In this document: piece by piece, positions 11,892-23,712 of the stretch
Layout of the letters: each line of letters opens with the position of its first letter
How positions within the stretch are numbered: position 1 is the first letter of the stretch
From: Rhizopus arrhizus
Lineage: Eukaryota > Mucoromycota > Mucoromycetes > Mucorales > Rhizopodaceae
Reading direction: 5' to 3'
DNA: 64,000 nucleotides
Assembly (NCBI GenBank): GCA_024220505.1
Contig: JAKZZE010000040.1
Coordinates: forward strand, 1-64,000
Translations under genes and position numbers: made by a program
The notes under the pieces: generated by a model
What the model was told of the DNA's origin: nothing
The model's input: the letters and a program-made list of their open reading frames with translations, nothing else
The model's database searches: none

Positions 11892-13157
11892 TTAATTTGA
11901 ATTCTTTTCTTCAGCATAAGTATAAGTAGCATCCAGCCTTCTTCTCAAATGCTCTCCAGCCGTATAAGCATGGTCACCTGTACTTGACAAGGTTTGATTT
12001 ACAAACTTTGAAGGAACCGGAGTCAAGGGAACATTGTCATCAGGATGAACAAAGAATGGCATCGAATAACGGTCGAGGTGATTATGCTCAGGTAAAAATG
12101 TGACTCGATGAATGGTGGATTTGAAGAGTCCATTGGTCCACAGCTCCATTTGATCACCCACGTTTACCAAGATGGCACCAGGAATAAGAGGGGCTGAGAT
12201 CCATTCAGTACGACCTGCCTGAACTTCTAAGCCAGGAACATCCTTTTGAAAGAGTAAAGTGATAGATCCGTAATCCGAATGAGCACCAGCTCTTACATGA
12301 TCTTTGTATGCAGCTTCTCCTCCACGAGGATATTTGAGGAAACGAAGAATGGATGCAGACTCATCGTATGAATGACATTTAGAAAAGAATTCTTTACCAC
12401 CGTTTTCTTTGGGAATCTGGGTACGTGTTGCAAGTATTATGAGCAAAATAATAAAGCTAGGGATGTTTGTGTTACCTCTAATGCAATGCCAAATGCAATC
12501 AAGATTTGAAGAGCAGTAGCATGGCATTTCTTTTATACAAATATATATATATATATATATATGCAAACATGAGAAACATGAGCTATAAAATCTATTGCTT
12601 TTTAAGGTTACCTTAGAAAAGTAACACAGAAATTCTTTTTCTTTATCAAATACAGAAGGAAGTGGAGCAAAGGGCTTATTATCTTTAAAGCATCGAAAGT
12701 TAAATCCTCTAAAGTAAAAAGAAAGTAAGCTCTATAAGATCTGGGTAAATCATCGTTTTATATACTCTTTATGGTCTCCTTGTCGTTGTACTTTAGGATC
12801 CAGTCTAAATAAAAATTAATAATGCCTTATAAAGTAATATACTCTCAATATAACCTTTCACTGTATATTTCAGAATAACCATGGTTGTCTTCATGAATTA
12901 AATCCTTACGTTTTTCTTCAATAGGCAAATCAAAATACTCTTTGCTCTGTGTGTGTACTTGTTACTTTTTTTTATAGTATATGGCTCTGTTAATTTACCA
13001 ATGCAAATGCTTTTTCGATATCATTTTGAGGAATATCATGATTTATCATGTAGAAAAATCCAATGGATTTACAAGCATCAGCGACATCTTGAGCTACCTT
13101 TTCTGGATTTGTTTTAAAGTTAGAAAAATCTACAATTGGAATGGACTCGACAGCCAT
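11892..13157 (-). CDS. 2-oxoglutarate/Fe(II)-dependent oxygenase (isopenicillin N synthase-like fold)
   Basis: Six exons on the minus strand: 13157-12999, 12946-12855, 12804-12766, 12708-12612, 12529-12476 and 12416-11892. All introns are GT-AG and frame-consistent, giving 321 residues. The N-terminus has the DIOX_N pattern SIPIVDFSNF and IGFFYMINHDIP. The catalytic domain has the iron ligands AHSDYG (His193, Asp195) and STIHRV (His250), and the 2-oxoglutarate-binding RYS (Arg263, Ser265). Such enzymes hydroxylate or desaturate small molecules. The substrate cannot be inferred: no biosynthetic cluster surrounds it. Intron 4 contains an (AT)10 microsatellite. Confidence 0.92.
12541..12562. repeat. 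(AT)n microsatellite in an intron
   Basis: A perfect alternating AT tract of about 22 bases lies in intron 4 of the oxygenase gene, just before its acceptor. Confidence 0.9.
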
Positions 13158-13338
13158 CGGAAATATAGAAAAAAAAAAAGATAAATAAAAAATGATGACT
13201 CAGATCATTACTGTTCATAATATAGATATATTCTTGTGGCTTTTTGGGCATATCATTTTTTAATGCAACAAGTCGTAAAGATATAGAAGTCTCTTTTTAT
13301 ATGCAATCTTTTATTAAATAACGTCTCTTTTTTGTAAT

Positions 13339-13791
13339 CTAAAATGGCATTGAAGTCTTTTGTTTTGCAAGTTCCTTTAACTTGTCCTATTAGAGAATAA
13401 CAATAAATGAGTATACTTTGTTGCTTAAAGGTCCTTTTCTCATTACCTCCTTCCATGCTTGAATAGTTTCTGGCATCTTTTCCATATTACGTTGAATTGT
13501 AGCTTGTCTTTCAGCTCTCGTACGTTCATGCTTTTCTAATTTATTAGGTTTATATCTGAGTGGTTTAGGAGATGTTGGTGGCAGTAATCCAATCGTTGTA
13601 GGTTCAATCCCTTGTTGAATGCAAGCTTTTCTTAAATCGTTTTGAGTACGTCTTGAAAGTCGAGCTGGTCTCCAGAATGACTTTGCTTTCTTCTCATTAA
13701 ATACAAGTTGTGGTTTAACATCGGCTTCAACAAACTTGGCATTGTCAAGTTTAGACAAAAACTTGCGTGAAAATAAACGAAATGTTGACAT
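13339..13791 (-). CDS. MRPL25: Mitochondrial large-subunit ribosomal protein mL59 (MRPL25 family)
   Basis: Two exons, 13791-13447 and 13386-13339, with a 60-bp GT-AG intron, give 130 residues. The protein is basic and has the pattern SFWRPARLSRRTQNDLRKAC, then PLRYKPNKLEKHERTRAERQ, ERQATIQRNMEKMPETIQAW and a C-terminal MPF, which matches the fungal mL59 core. A short N-terminal stretch rich in Ser, Arg and Phe (MSTFRLFSRKFLSKL) fits a mitochondrial targeting signal. It acts in the mitoribosome. The next gene downstream on the same strand (oxygenase) starts 182 bp after its stop. The family assignment is from conserved motifs; mL59 is the best fit. Confidence 0.78.
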
Positions 13792-14914
13792 TGAAGAGAA
13801 GCAAAAAGTTTTTTTTTTTTACACTGACATGAGAGAGGGAGGGGTGACCCTTATTGGATATCACAGTCACTTTTTGAATGCCGCTGGATTTGTCTCAAAA
13901 TAGGTTTCTTGACGTTGTGACAGATGCTGTGTACTTGTTAAAGAAAATACCAACAGTTATTTGCATGCTACATGTTTTTTTTTGTCTGTCTTGATCTAAA
14001 TCGATCAGCAACATTTATTGTGAGTATGCTTACAGATGATTGTGTTACAATGTGAATGTATAAAACGGTATACAAAATGCATTGTCTTGTCATCTTTTAC
14101 GTAGTTTCTCTGACAAGCACTCTAATACATAAAATGATGATTCCTTTATTTCTGAAGCTGTGCGATGTACTCTGTGATGTTTGGTTCAAAGAGAATTGCA
14201 AATAACTAAATTAATTGGTGATATGATAACTCTGAGTAGACCATAGAAGCTCAAAAACGATTGGATATTTGCTTACCCTGAAATTTAAAAAAGTTTATGA
14301 CAGTATGAATAGATTTGTTTTGACCAATCAGCTTATTGTATTTATTGGCTTTAGGAAATCTCAGACTGCCAATTGAATTTCACAGAAAATTCGATATTAT
14401 GATGGAAAGCACTGGTAGAAAAATGGATAAAGAATCTTCCTACTTTAAGATGCGCAGTAGAACAAAAGTAATAAAACAAATAGGTTCTTTATCCAAAGTA
14501 TTTCAATGAATATGCAAAAAGCAACTATTTTTTTTTTCTCACTCTGTATCCCTTTTTGTCATTTGTTTTTAGTATTTACCTGTGCTTTTTTTTAGTGTCT
14601 TAGCCTTTCAATGTCGGCTAATTTAACATCTCATGTAACCTCAAGTTAAGTATTTTTCAGACAGCAATCACCATGCTTACGGTTACAATGATGCTGATCA
14701 TGGCGTTCTACTGGAACATAATCCTATCATTGATTTATACGACAATGATTTTTTATCCTTTAGATGAAGATCGGGATCGGAAGATCAATTCTTACACTAA
14801 ACTTATAACCCCGGCAAAAGATTTTTGAAGGCACCTTGCCTATATAAACGTTCCTGCCTTTTCTTTTCTTCTCTCTTTTCCTTTAACTTTGCCTTTCTTT
14901 GTTTTAACATTATA
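13792..14914. other. Intergenic, divergent promoter between mL59 and SSC1
   Basis: No supported gene. The SSC1 side (about 14850-14914) is a strongly pyrimidine-rich leader. Isolated GAA/TTC motifs occur but I could not confirm a heat-shock element array. Confidence 0.55.
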
Positions 14915-17104
<2,190 letters not shown>

Positions 17105-19150
17105 GAGCTGTTATACATATTCACCACCAATTTGTAATTTTTATATACACCACCCATTATACTTTTTTTCCCATATAAAATTGTAGATTATATATAGTTG
17201 TAGACTAAAGTTTCAAATAAAAAGAGTTTACATAGAGTATCCTTAGTGTACACCTCAAAACGTATCATATAGTCAGTATACAAATGGAAACATGGCTTGC
17301 TTGATTTTTATTATTATGAGCCTCTTTTATAATTGTCAACTACCTTTTTTGTAATTAAGAGTTTGTAAGACACAACTATTTTTACCTTACGAACACTGAT
17401 CGCAGTATATCTTGAGCATAATGAGCTCTGAAAACGCTCAAACGATCGCATCGATCATACATCACCTCGGCGGGCAGCTCAAGACTGACCTGTGCCAGCA
17501 AGAGCCCACCCTTCCTTTTGCATATAAACAACTGATAGACGAAACATGAAACACACATTTACTTCTTTCTATCTTTGCTAATTTAGTCCGTGCACTCATT
17601 AGCTCTTCTTTCTCTATTCATGCTTCTAAAGGCATTTTTATTTATAAAGGCTTAAATAGCTGTCATTTTATTTAAACACTTGCAAAAAATTAAAAAAAAA
17701 GGAAAAAGTACTTTTAGCGACTGAAATCTTAATAAGGTCTCAGTCATCATGGTGCTAATGTCTAGAGAAATAGCATATATCTCTTCGGAGAAATGGATTA
17801 TGATTTTTTAAATCTTAACTAATAAAAGTGAATGCCATGTTTTGTCGACAAATGTACGCCATTTTGTATAGTAAGCTATTGCATTATTTTGTTACAAAAT
17901 GAAAATCATACAGTGAATGAAAGGAAAGGATGTTAGGGGTATTAGTTTGCATTGTGTAGTAAGAAATTCTTTTCTGTTCCTATTTTGTACCTTAAGTCTC
18001 GCATTACCCTTGGAGTAACCCAAATCTATTAACTCCAAGTTACAAAGGGTTGCTTACAAATGTTTGATATTGCATCTTTACGCTCGTATATTGAAAAATA
18101 GCCTTAATATCAAGTAGCTTTCTTTCTTTTTCATATCTTTAATCTCCTCCATCCTTTTTGCTCTCTCTGATCTCTAGCCTTTGTTCTTTTTTTTTTTTTT
18201 TTTTTTTTTTTTCAATACGCGTTCTTCTCATTTTCAGTTCTCTTTATGCTTATGTTTCTTTTATTTCTTTCATTTATAATTGCGCAGTATTTGCCAAGTA
18301 GCTGCTAAGGTAGCTTATTCTGTCAGCTAACCAAAGATCAATATATCTGTGTCATCTTATTTGGAACAATACAGGTAATTTTTTGTCTCTTTTCTTTTTT
18401 CTGCCATGCCCTTACTAAAACTAAAAAAAAGACAGCAGACGCTTCTCATTTTAGCTGCTTAGTCTTTACTTGCTTCAAAAGGATCAATCAGCTATGATAG
18501 GATATGATATATGCATAGTAAAGCATTTCCTTTTTTTTCTGTGACAGAACATGTATTTAGCAGATATAGTTTTTTTGCTGCTCTTTGAGCACATTTCTTC
18601 TTCATTGGTTATATGTTTGCTTGCTTTTCTTTATCCGTAGTTTTTTTCCTAATTTTATATTCCGACCATAAAACGCGTGGCTTATACACGATCAAGAAAG
18701 CAAACAAACTCCTTAATTTAAATGTTGGACTGTTTACAACAAACAAACAGCATTTTGGGAAGATAAAGAAAGGCATGTAATCTGTTATCTTGATTTGAGT
18801 GTAACCAACACAAACGAGAGCAAGTACATAATTCTCGACTGTTTTTAATTCACTATCTCATTGTTTCACTTATAGAGTCTGAATGAAAACTATGAGTGGT
18901 AGTCAATAATCTGATCTCCGCTTAATAGGCTGTATAAATTGTATTATAAAAACCACTAAAAAACTTTTTTTTGGGAATCAGGGATAAAAAGGTCCACTAT
19001 CGATAAAAAAAAGTTTTTTTTTTTTTCTTCTTCAACTCTTTTTTCTTTACGGGAACTCCCTCATTTTTCGCTCTATCCCTTCTCTATAGGTAAAGCTAAC
19101 CATCTACACTCTTCAATAAGATCACTAAATTATTTTTTAGAAAATTAAAG
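17105..19150. other. Intergenic plus probable 5' UTR of eEF3
   Basis: No gene is supported. The SSC1 3' region has AATAAA-like signals (for example near 17215). A T26 run at 18187-18212 and long pyrimidine tracts precede a possible transcribed leader. A donor-like CAG-GTAATT at 18375 and an acceptor-like TATAG at 19089 could bound a leader intron of about 715 bp; a second acceptor-like TTTTAG ends at 19140, 10 bp before the ATG. This is inference. Confidence 0.4.
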
Positions 19151-22100
19151 ATGCCTGCCGCACAACAAAAGAGCGAAATCCAATCCAAGAAGATGACTAT
19201 TACTGTCTCTCCTAGTGAGGTTGAAACCACCAAGGCTAAGGAAATCCTTACCAAGCTTTCTGGTGCCTCCGATGCTGACCGCGAGTCTGTCGCCGAAGAA
19301 CTCGCTGCTTTCGTCAAGTCTAACGGCGTCCTTTCCCTCAAGCATGCTGGTATTGTTGATGCTATTGTCAAGGATTTCGGTAACAAGAAGAGCAACGGTG
19401 CCCGTTTGTCCGCTGTTGCTGCTTTCTCTGCTCTTGCCAACAACAGCATTGAAGGTCAAGCCGAACCTTTCATCATTGCCCTCTTGGCCAACCTTTTGGA
19501 ACTCCAAGCTGATAAGCAAGCTGCCATCAAGAACGCTGCTGCCGAAGCTGCCAAGAACTTTGTCACCAAGATGAACCCCAATGCCTGTTCTCTTACTGTC
19601 CCCTTCATCCTCGAAGGTCTCGGTAACTCTTGCAAGTGGCAAACCAAGATGCTTTCTCTTGACCTCTTGGTTCTCTTGACCAAGACTCACCCCAAGGAAT
19701 TCTTCGTTGCTATTCCTGATGTCATTCCCGTCGTCTCTGACTGTATGTGGGATACCAAGGCCGAAGTCAAGAAGCAAGCCACTGAAACCATGTCCTCCAT
19801 CTGTTCTCTTATCGAAAACAAGGATATCGAACGTTTCATTCCTGCCGTTATTGGTTGTATCAACCACCCCGAAAACGTCCCTGAAACCATTCACTTGCTC
19901 GGTGCCACCACCTTCGTCCAAGAAGTTGACTCTGCCACTTTGTCCATCATGGTTCCTCTCTTGGGTCGTGGTTTGAACGAACGTGCTACTCCTATCAAGC
20001 GTAAGGCTGCTTTGATTATTGACAACATGTCCAAGCTTGTCGATGATCCTGATGTCGCCGCTCCTTTCTTGCCTCTTCTTTTGCCCGCTCTTGAAAAGGT
20101 TCAAGATGTTGTTGCTGACCCCGAATGTCGTGGTGTCGTTCAAAAGGCTCTTGCCACTCTTCAACGTGTTGGTAACCCCGGTACTGAAGTTTTCACCAAG
20201 GAACAAAAGAAGGCCAAGGTTGAAACCTCCATCAAGGAACTCTTGCCTACTGACATTGATGAAGCTTTCGCTCCTACCGTCAAGTTCTTGAACGATGTTG
20301 CTCTTGCTCTCTGTGTTTCCAAGAACTTCTTCAAGGATGTCTGGATCAAGTCTCTTGCTCCCTATGCCAAGTCCTTCTACACTACTGAAGACGCTGAAGC
20401 TCTTGCTTTCTCTGCCTTGAACAAGTGTGAAGAAGCTGTTACTCCCAAGGACCCCGAGGAAGAAGATGATGAAGGTGAGGATCTCTGTAACTGTGAGTTC
20501 TCTCTTGCCTATGGTGCCAAGATCTTGTTGAACCGTACCGCTCTCCGTCTTAAGCGTGGTCGTCGTTACGGTCTCTGTGGTGCTAACGGTTGTGGTAAGT
20601 CCACCCTTATGCGCGCCATTGCCAATGAACAAGTCGAAGGTTTCCCTCCTCGTTCTGAATTGAAGACCGTCTATGTCGAACACGATATTGATGGTTCCGA
20701 AGCCGATACTCCTTTGGTTGACTTCATCCTTTCCTCCGAAGGTGTTGAAACCAAGGACCCCGAACAAGTTCGTAAGATCCTCCTCGACTATGGTTTCTCT
20801 GAACAAATGGTTACCAAGATGGCCATCGGTGAACTTTCTGGTGGTTGGAAGATGAAGCTTGCTCTTGCCCGTGCCATGTTGATGAACGCTGATATTCTCT
20901 TGTTGGATGAACCTACCAATCACTTGGATGTTGTTAACGTTGCCTGGTTAGAAAACTATCTCCTCGGTTTGAAGACTGTTACCTCCATCATTGTCTCTCA
21001 CGACTCTGGTTTCTTGGATCACGTCTGTTCCGACATCATTCACTACGAACCCAACTACAAGCTCAAGCGTTATAAGGGTAACTTGTCCGAATTTGTCAGA
21101 AAGGTTCCTCGTGCTGCCTCTTACTACTCTTTGGAAGCCTCTCAAATCAAGTTCACTTTCCCTGAACCTGGTTACTTGGAAGGTATCAAGACCAAGGAAC
21201 GTGCTATCTTGAAGATGAAGAATGTTGATTTCCAATACCCTGGTTCCGACCGTAAGCAATTGATCGACATCTCCATGCAATGTTCTCTTGCTTCTCGTGT
21301 TGCCGTCATTGGTCCCAACGGTGCCGGTAAGTCTACCTTGATCAAGTTGTTGACTGGTGAAATCGAATCCGAAGTTGGTACTGTCTGGAAGCACCCTAAC
21401 TTGCGTATTGCCTACGTTGCCCAACACGCTTTCCACCACATCGAACAACACTTGGACAGCACTCCTAACGAATACATCCAATGGCGTTATGCTACTGGTG
21501 AAGATCGTGAAGAACTCGACAAGAACGATCGTATGAACGGTGAAGCCAACAAGAAGGTCATGGAGCAAGTCTTTGTCATTGATGGTGAAAAGCGTGTGAT
21601 CGAAGAAATCGTTGGTCGTCGTAAGCTCAAGCAATCTTATGAATATGAAGTCTCTTGGGTCGGTCGTTCTTCTGTTGACAACACCTGGATCTCTCGTCAA
21701 AAGCTTGAAGACATGGGTTTCGGTAAGAAGATTGCCGAAGTTGACTCTGCCGAAGCTGCCAAGATGGGTCTTAACCGTCCCTTGACTGCCAAGGAAATTG
21801 AAAAGCACTTGACCGAAGTCGGTCTTGAAGCCGAATTCGCCACTCACTCTCGTATCCGTGGTCTTTCTGGTGGTCAAAAGGTCAAGCTTGTCATCGGTGC
21901 TGCTATGTGGAACAAGCCTCACATGTTGGTTCTTGATGAACCTACCAATTATTTGGATCGTGAATCTCTTGGTGCTTTGGCTATGGCCATCAAGGAATAC
22001 GGTGGTGGTGTCGTCATTGTTACTCACAACCGTGAATTCTCTGAAGCTTTGTGTACCGAAGTCTGGAAGGTTGACAACGGTCGCTTGACTCCCTCTGGTC

Positions 22101-22300
22101 ACAACTGGGTCAGTGGTAACGGTTCTACTGTCATCAAGGAACAAGAAGCCGAAGATATGGTTGATGCCCAAGGTAACACCATCAAGGCTGTTGAAAAGAA
22201 GAAGAAGTTGACTTCCAAGGAACTCCGTAAGAAGAAGAAGGAGCGTATGGAACGTCGTAAGCGTGGTGAAGAAGTTTTCTCTGATGAAGATGACTTATAA
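19151..22300 (+). CDS. TEF3: Translation elongation factor 3 (ABC-F ATPase)
   Basis: A single uninterrupted frame of 1049 residues, the normal length for fungal eEF3. An N-terminal HEAT-repeat region (about 1-320) and a helical linker precede ABC1, with Walker A GANGCGKST (about 476), signature LSGGW (about 560) and Walker B LLLDEPTNHLD (about 585). ABC2 has GPNGAGKST (about 720), a chromodomain-like insertion (about 810-865, YEYEVSWVGRSSVDNTW), LSGGQK (about 903) and LVLDEPTNYLD (about 928). The C-terminus is Lys/Arg-rich. The protein is ribosome-associated and hydrolyses ATP to release E-site tRNA. It is a fungal hallmark. Very strong codon bias indicates high expression and produces long antisense open frames that are not genes. 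The 3' end faces the BTB gene tail-to-tail, 112 bp away. Confidence 0.98.
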   Translation: MPAAQQKSEIQSKKMTITVSPSEVETTKAKEILTKLSGASDADRESVAEELAAFVKSNGVLSLKHAGIVDAIVKDFGNKKSNGARLSAVAAFSALANNSIEGQAEPFIIALLANLLELQADKQAAIKNAAAEAAKNFVTKMNPNACSLTVPFILEGLGNSCKWQTKMLSLDLLVLLTKTHPKEFFVAIPDVIPVVSDCMWDTKAEVKKQATETMSSICSLIENKDIERFIPAVIGCINHPENVPETIHLLGATTFVQEVDSATLSIMVPLLGRGLNERATPIKRKAALIIDNMSKLVDDPDVAAPFLPLLLPALEKVQDVVADPECRGVVQKALATLQRVGNPGTEVFTKEQKKAKVETSIKELLPTDIDEAFAPTVKFLNDVALALCVSKNFFKDVWIKSLAPYAKSFYTTEDAEALAFSALNKCEEAVTPKDPEEEDDEGEDLCNCEFSLAYGAKILLNRTALRLKRGRRYGLCGANGCGKSTLMRAIANEQVEGFPPRSELKTVYVEHDIDGSEADTPLVDFILSSEGVETKDPEQVRKILLDYGFSEQMVTKMAIGELSGGWKMKLALARAMLMNADILLLDEPTNHLDVVNVAWLENYLLGLKTVTSIIVSHDSGFLDHVCSDIIHYEPNYKLKRYKGNLSEFVRKVPRAASYYSLEASQIKFTFPEPGYLEGIKTKERAILKMKNVDFQYPGSDRKQLIDISMQCSLASRVAVIGPNGAGKSTLIKLLTGEIESEVGTVWKHPNLRIAYVAQHAFHHIEQHLDSTPNEYIQWRYATGEDREELDKNDRMNGEANKKVMEQVFVIDGEKRVIEEIVGRRKLKQSYEYEVSWVGRSSVDNTWISRQKLEDMGFGKKIAEVDSAEAAKMGLNRPLTAKEIEKHLTEVGLEAEFATHSRIRGLSGGQKVKLVIGAAMWNKPHMLVLDEPTNYLDRESLGALAMAIKEYGGGVVIVTHNREFSEALCTEVWKVDNGRLTPSGHNWVSGNGSTVIKEQEAEDMVDAQGNTIKAVEKKKKLTSKELRKKKKERMERRKRGEEVFSDEDDL

Positions 22301-22412
22301 ACAAGAAAAATCCAAGAATTATTTTAGACTGAATCAATTTTCTTTGTTTATTTATTCATTTCATTTATAACGCATCATTAATACAATAAAATATTTTTTA
22401 TTTTGTGCCAAA

Positions 22413-23430
22413 TTAAATAATGCCTTCAAGGAATTCTGGTAATTTGTCGATTGTTGTTTCACTAAGTTCTGGTATAAAAGGATTTAATGTGGCATCCTTT
22501 TCTTCTATGTTCAAAATGATATTTCTTTCGATTTGACCGAGAATTTTTCTAATGTGTAGATTATTCTTAAATTTAAAAGACATGGCCATCTGTGATCGAT
22601 AATATTCAATATCAAAATATCCTTTACATCTTTTCTCTGTAAATCTCAAATGCGCTTTTCTTGTCTTGGGCCCCAACGGTAGTGAAGCTGCTTCTGTTGT
22701 TTGTAGCTCTACTGGCAGTGATGTTTCTATATCTTTTTTTAGCCTGTTCACATTCAATCCCTTTTCTCGCATAGCCTCTACCACATACAAAGACGCAAAG
22801 GGCATAGAAGCAGCCAGCTGTCTCAAGACCAATGGCCACTGTTTACCAAGCCCAATCTGTTTATCGAGATTATCTACTTTTTGCAAACCCTGAATACGAC
22901 CGTTACAGTGAATATGAACCTTGTACAAGTCTACTCTCATTTGTGTCGCAAAGGCTAATTTTAATGTGGATTGTTCCCCAATTGCATCCATCAGTATCCT
23001 AACTGTACTCTCTTGTGGCCCTTTAGATCCAATTAACATTGTATTTTCAATCACAGGTATTCCTTCTACCAGTCCTATACTTTTCTATGTTAATGCCTTT
23101 AGTAGTATCTTATAAACTGCTCTAACCGTTAATAGCATCTATCAAATCCTTCAACTGATAATATTCCGCTTCTTCTCTTAGTTTATTTAGAGACTTTATA
23201 TCGTCTTCAATAGACTCTAAGCTTCCTGTTCGTAAATATTCAATGACATGTTCAAAGAGTTGCCCATTGCGATCTATAAAGATCTCGTCTCCGTTAACAA
23301 ACGTCTTCTTTTTCATTTCACCGTCCAATAAATTCATAAAATAAGGTGAACGTTTCAAGGTGTCATGATATGTGTAATAAGGGATTCCTCCGACATTTAA
23401 TTTGATTACTTTATCAATAGGAAGAGTCAT
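22413..23430 (-). CDS. KCTD-like BTB/POZ (T1) domain protein with unknown C-terminal domain
   Basis: Two exons, 23430-23127 and 23074-22413, joined by a 52-bp GT-AG intron, give 321 residues. Residues 6-100 are a T1-type BTB domain: VIKLNVGGIPYYTYHDTLKR, then a Phe/Tyr-rich core, DEIFIDRNGQLFEHVIEYLR and AEYYQLKDLIDAING. Such domains form tetramers or pentamers and often recruit Cullin-3 ligases. The remaining 220 residues (from LVEGIPVIENTMLIGSKGP) have no recognised domain. The two parts were linked because an acceptor at 23075 restores the frame exactly. The gene lies tail-to-tail with eEF3 and is followed upstream by the RabGAP on the same strand. Confidence 0.82.
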
Positions 23431-23472
23431 AATTATTATTATTGGGAGAAAGAAAGAGGAAAAAAAAAATAG

Positions 23473-23502
<30 letters not shown>
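23473..23502. repeat. A30 homopolymer upstream of the BTB gene
   Basis: This run reads as a T-tract on the coding strand of the BTB gene, about 43 bases before its ATG. It may be a nucleosome-excluding poly(dA:dT) promoter element (inference). Confidence 0.85.
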
Positions 23503-23505
<3 letters not shown>

Positions 23506-23712
23506 CTGTGTAAAAAGCAGATTTAATCTATTCTTGGTTTATGCTCATATGATTTATTGATCTGTGTGCAATAAGTAAGCCTATCTGGCATCATTCATGT
23601 TATTTTAATTGTTGACGAAATAATTACATGCTATCACAACCCCACCGAAAAATAAAAATCATGCTATTTTAATACAAACACATCATAGCACAATACCTTA
23701 TACAATTTCTTT

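Noticed and set aside
12981..13184. Plus-strand ORF over the oxygenase exon 1
   Set aside because: Lies entirely within the well-supported minus-strand oxygenase gene.
14640..14914. Heat-shock element array upstream of SSC1
   Set aside because: Only scattered GAA/TTC triplets; no run of three or more properly spaced inverted units.
19145..22171. 592- and 407-codon open frames antisense to eEF3
   Set aside because: Same cause: biased sense codons remove stops on the opposite strand.
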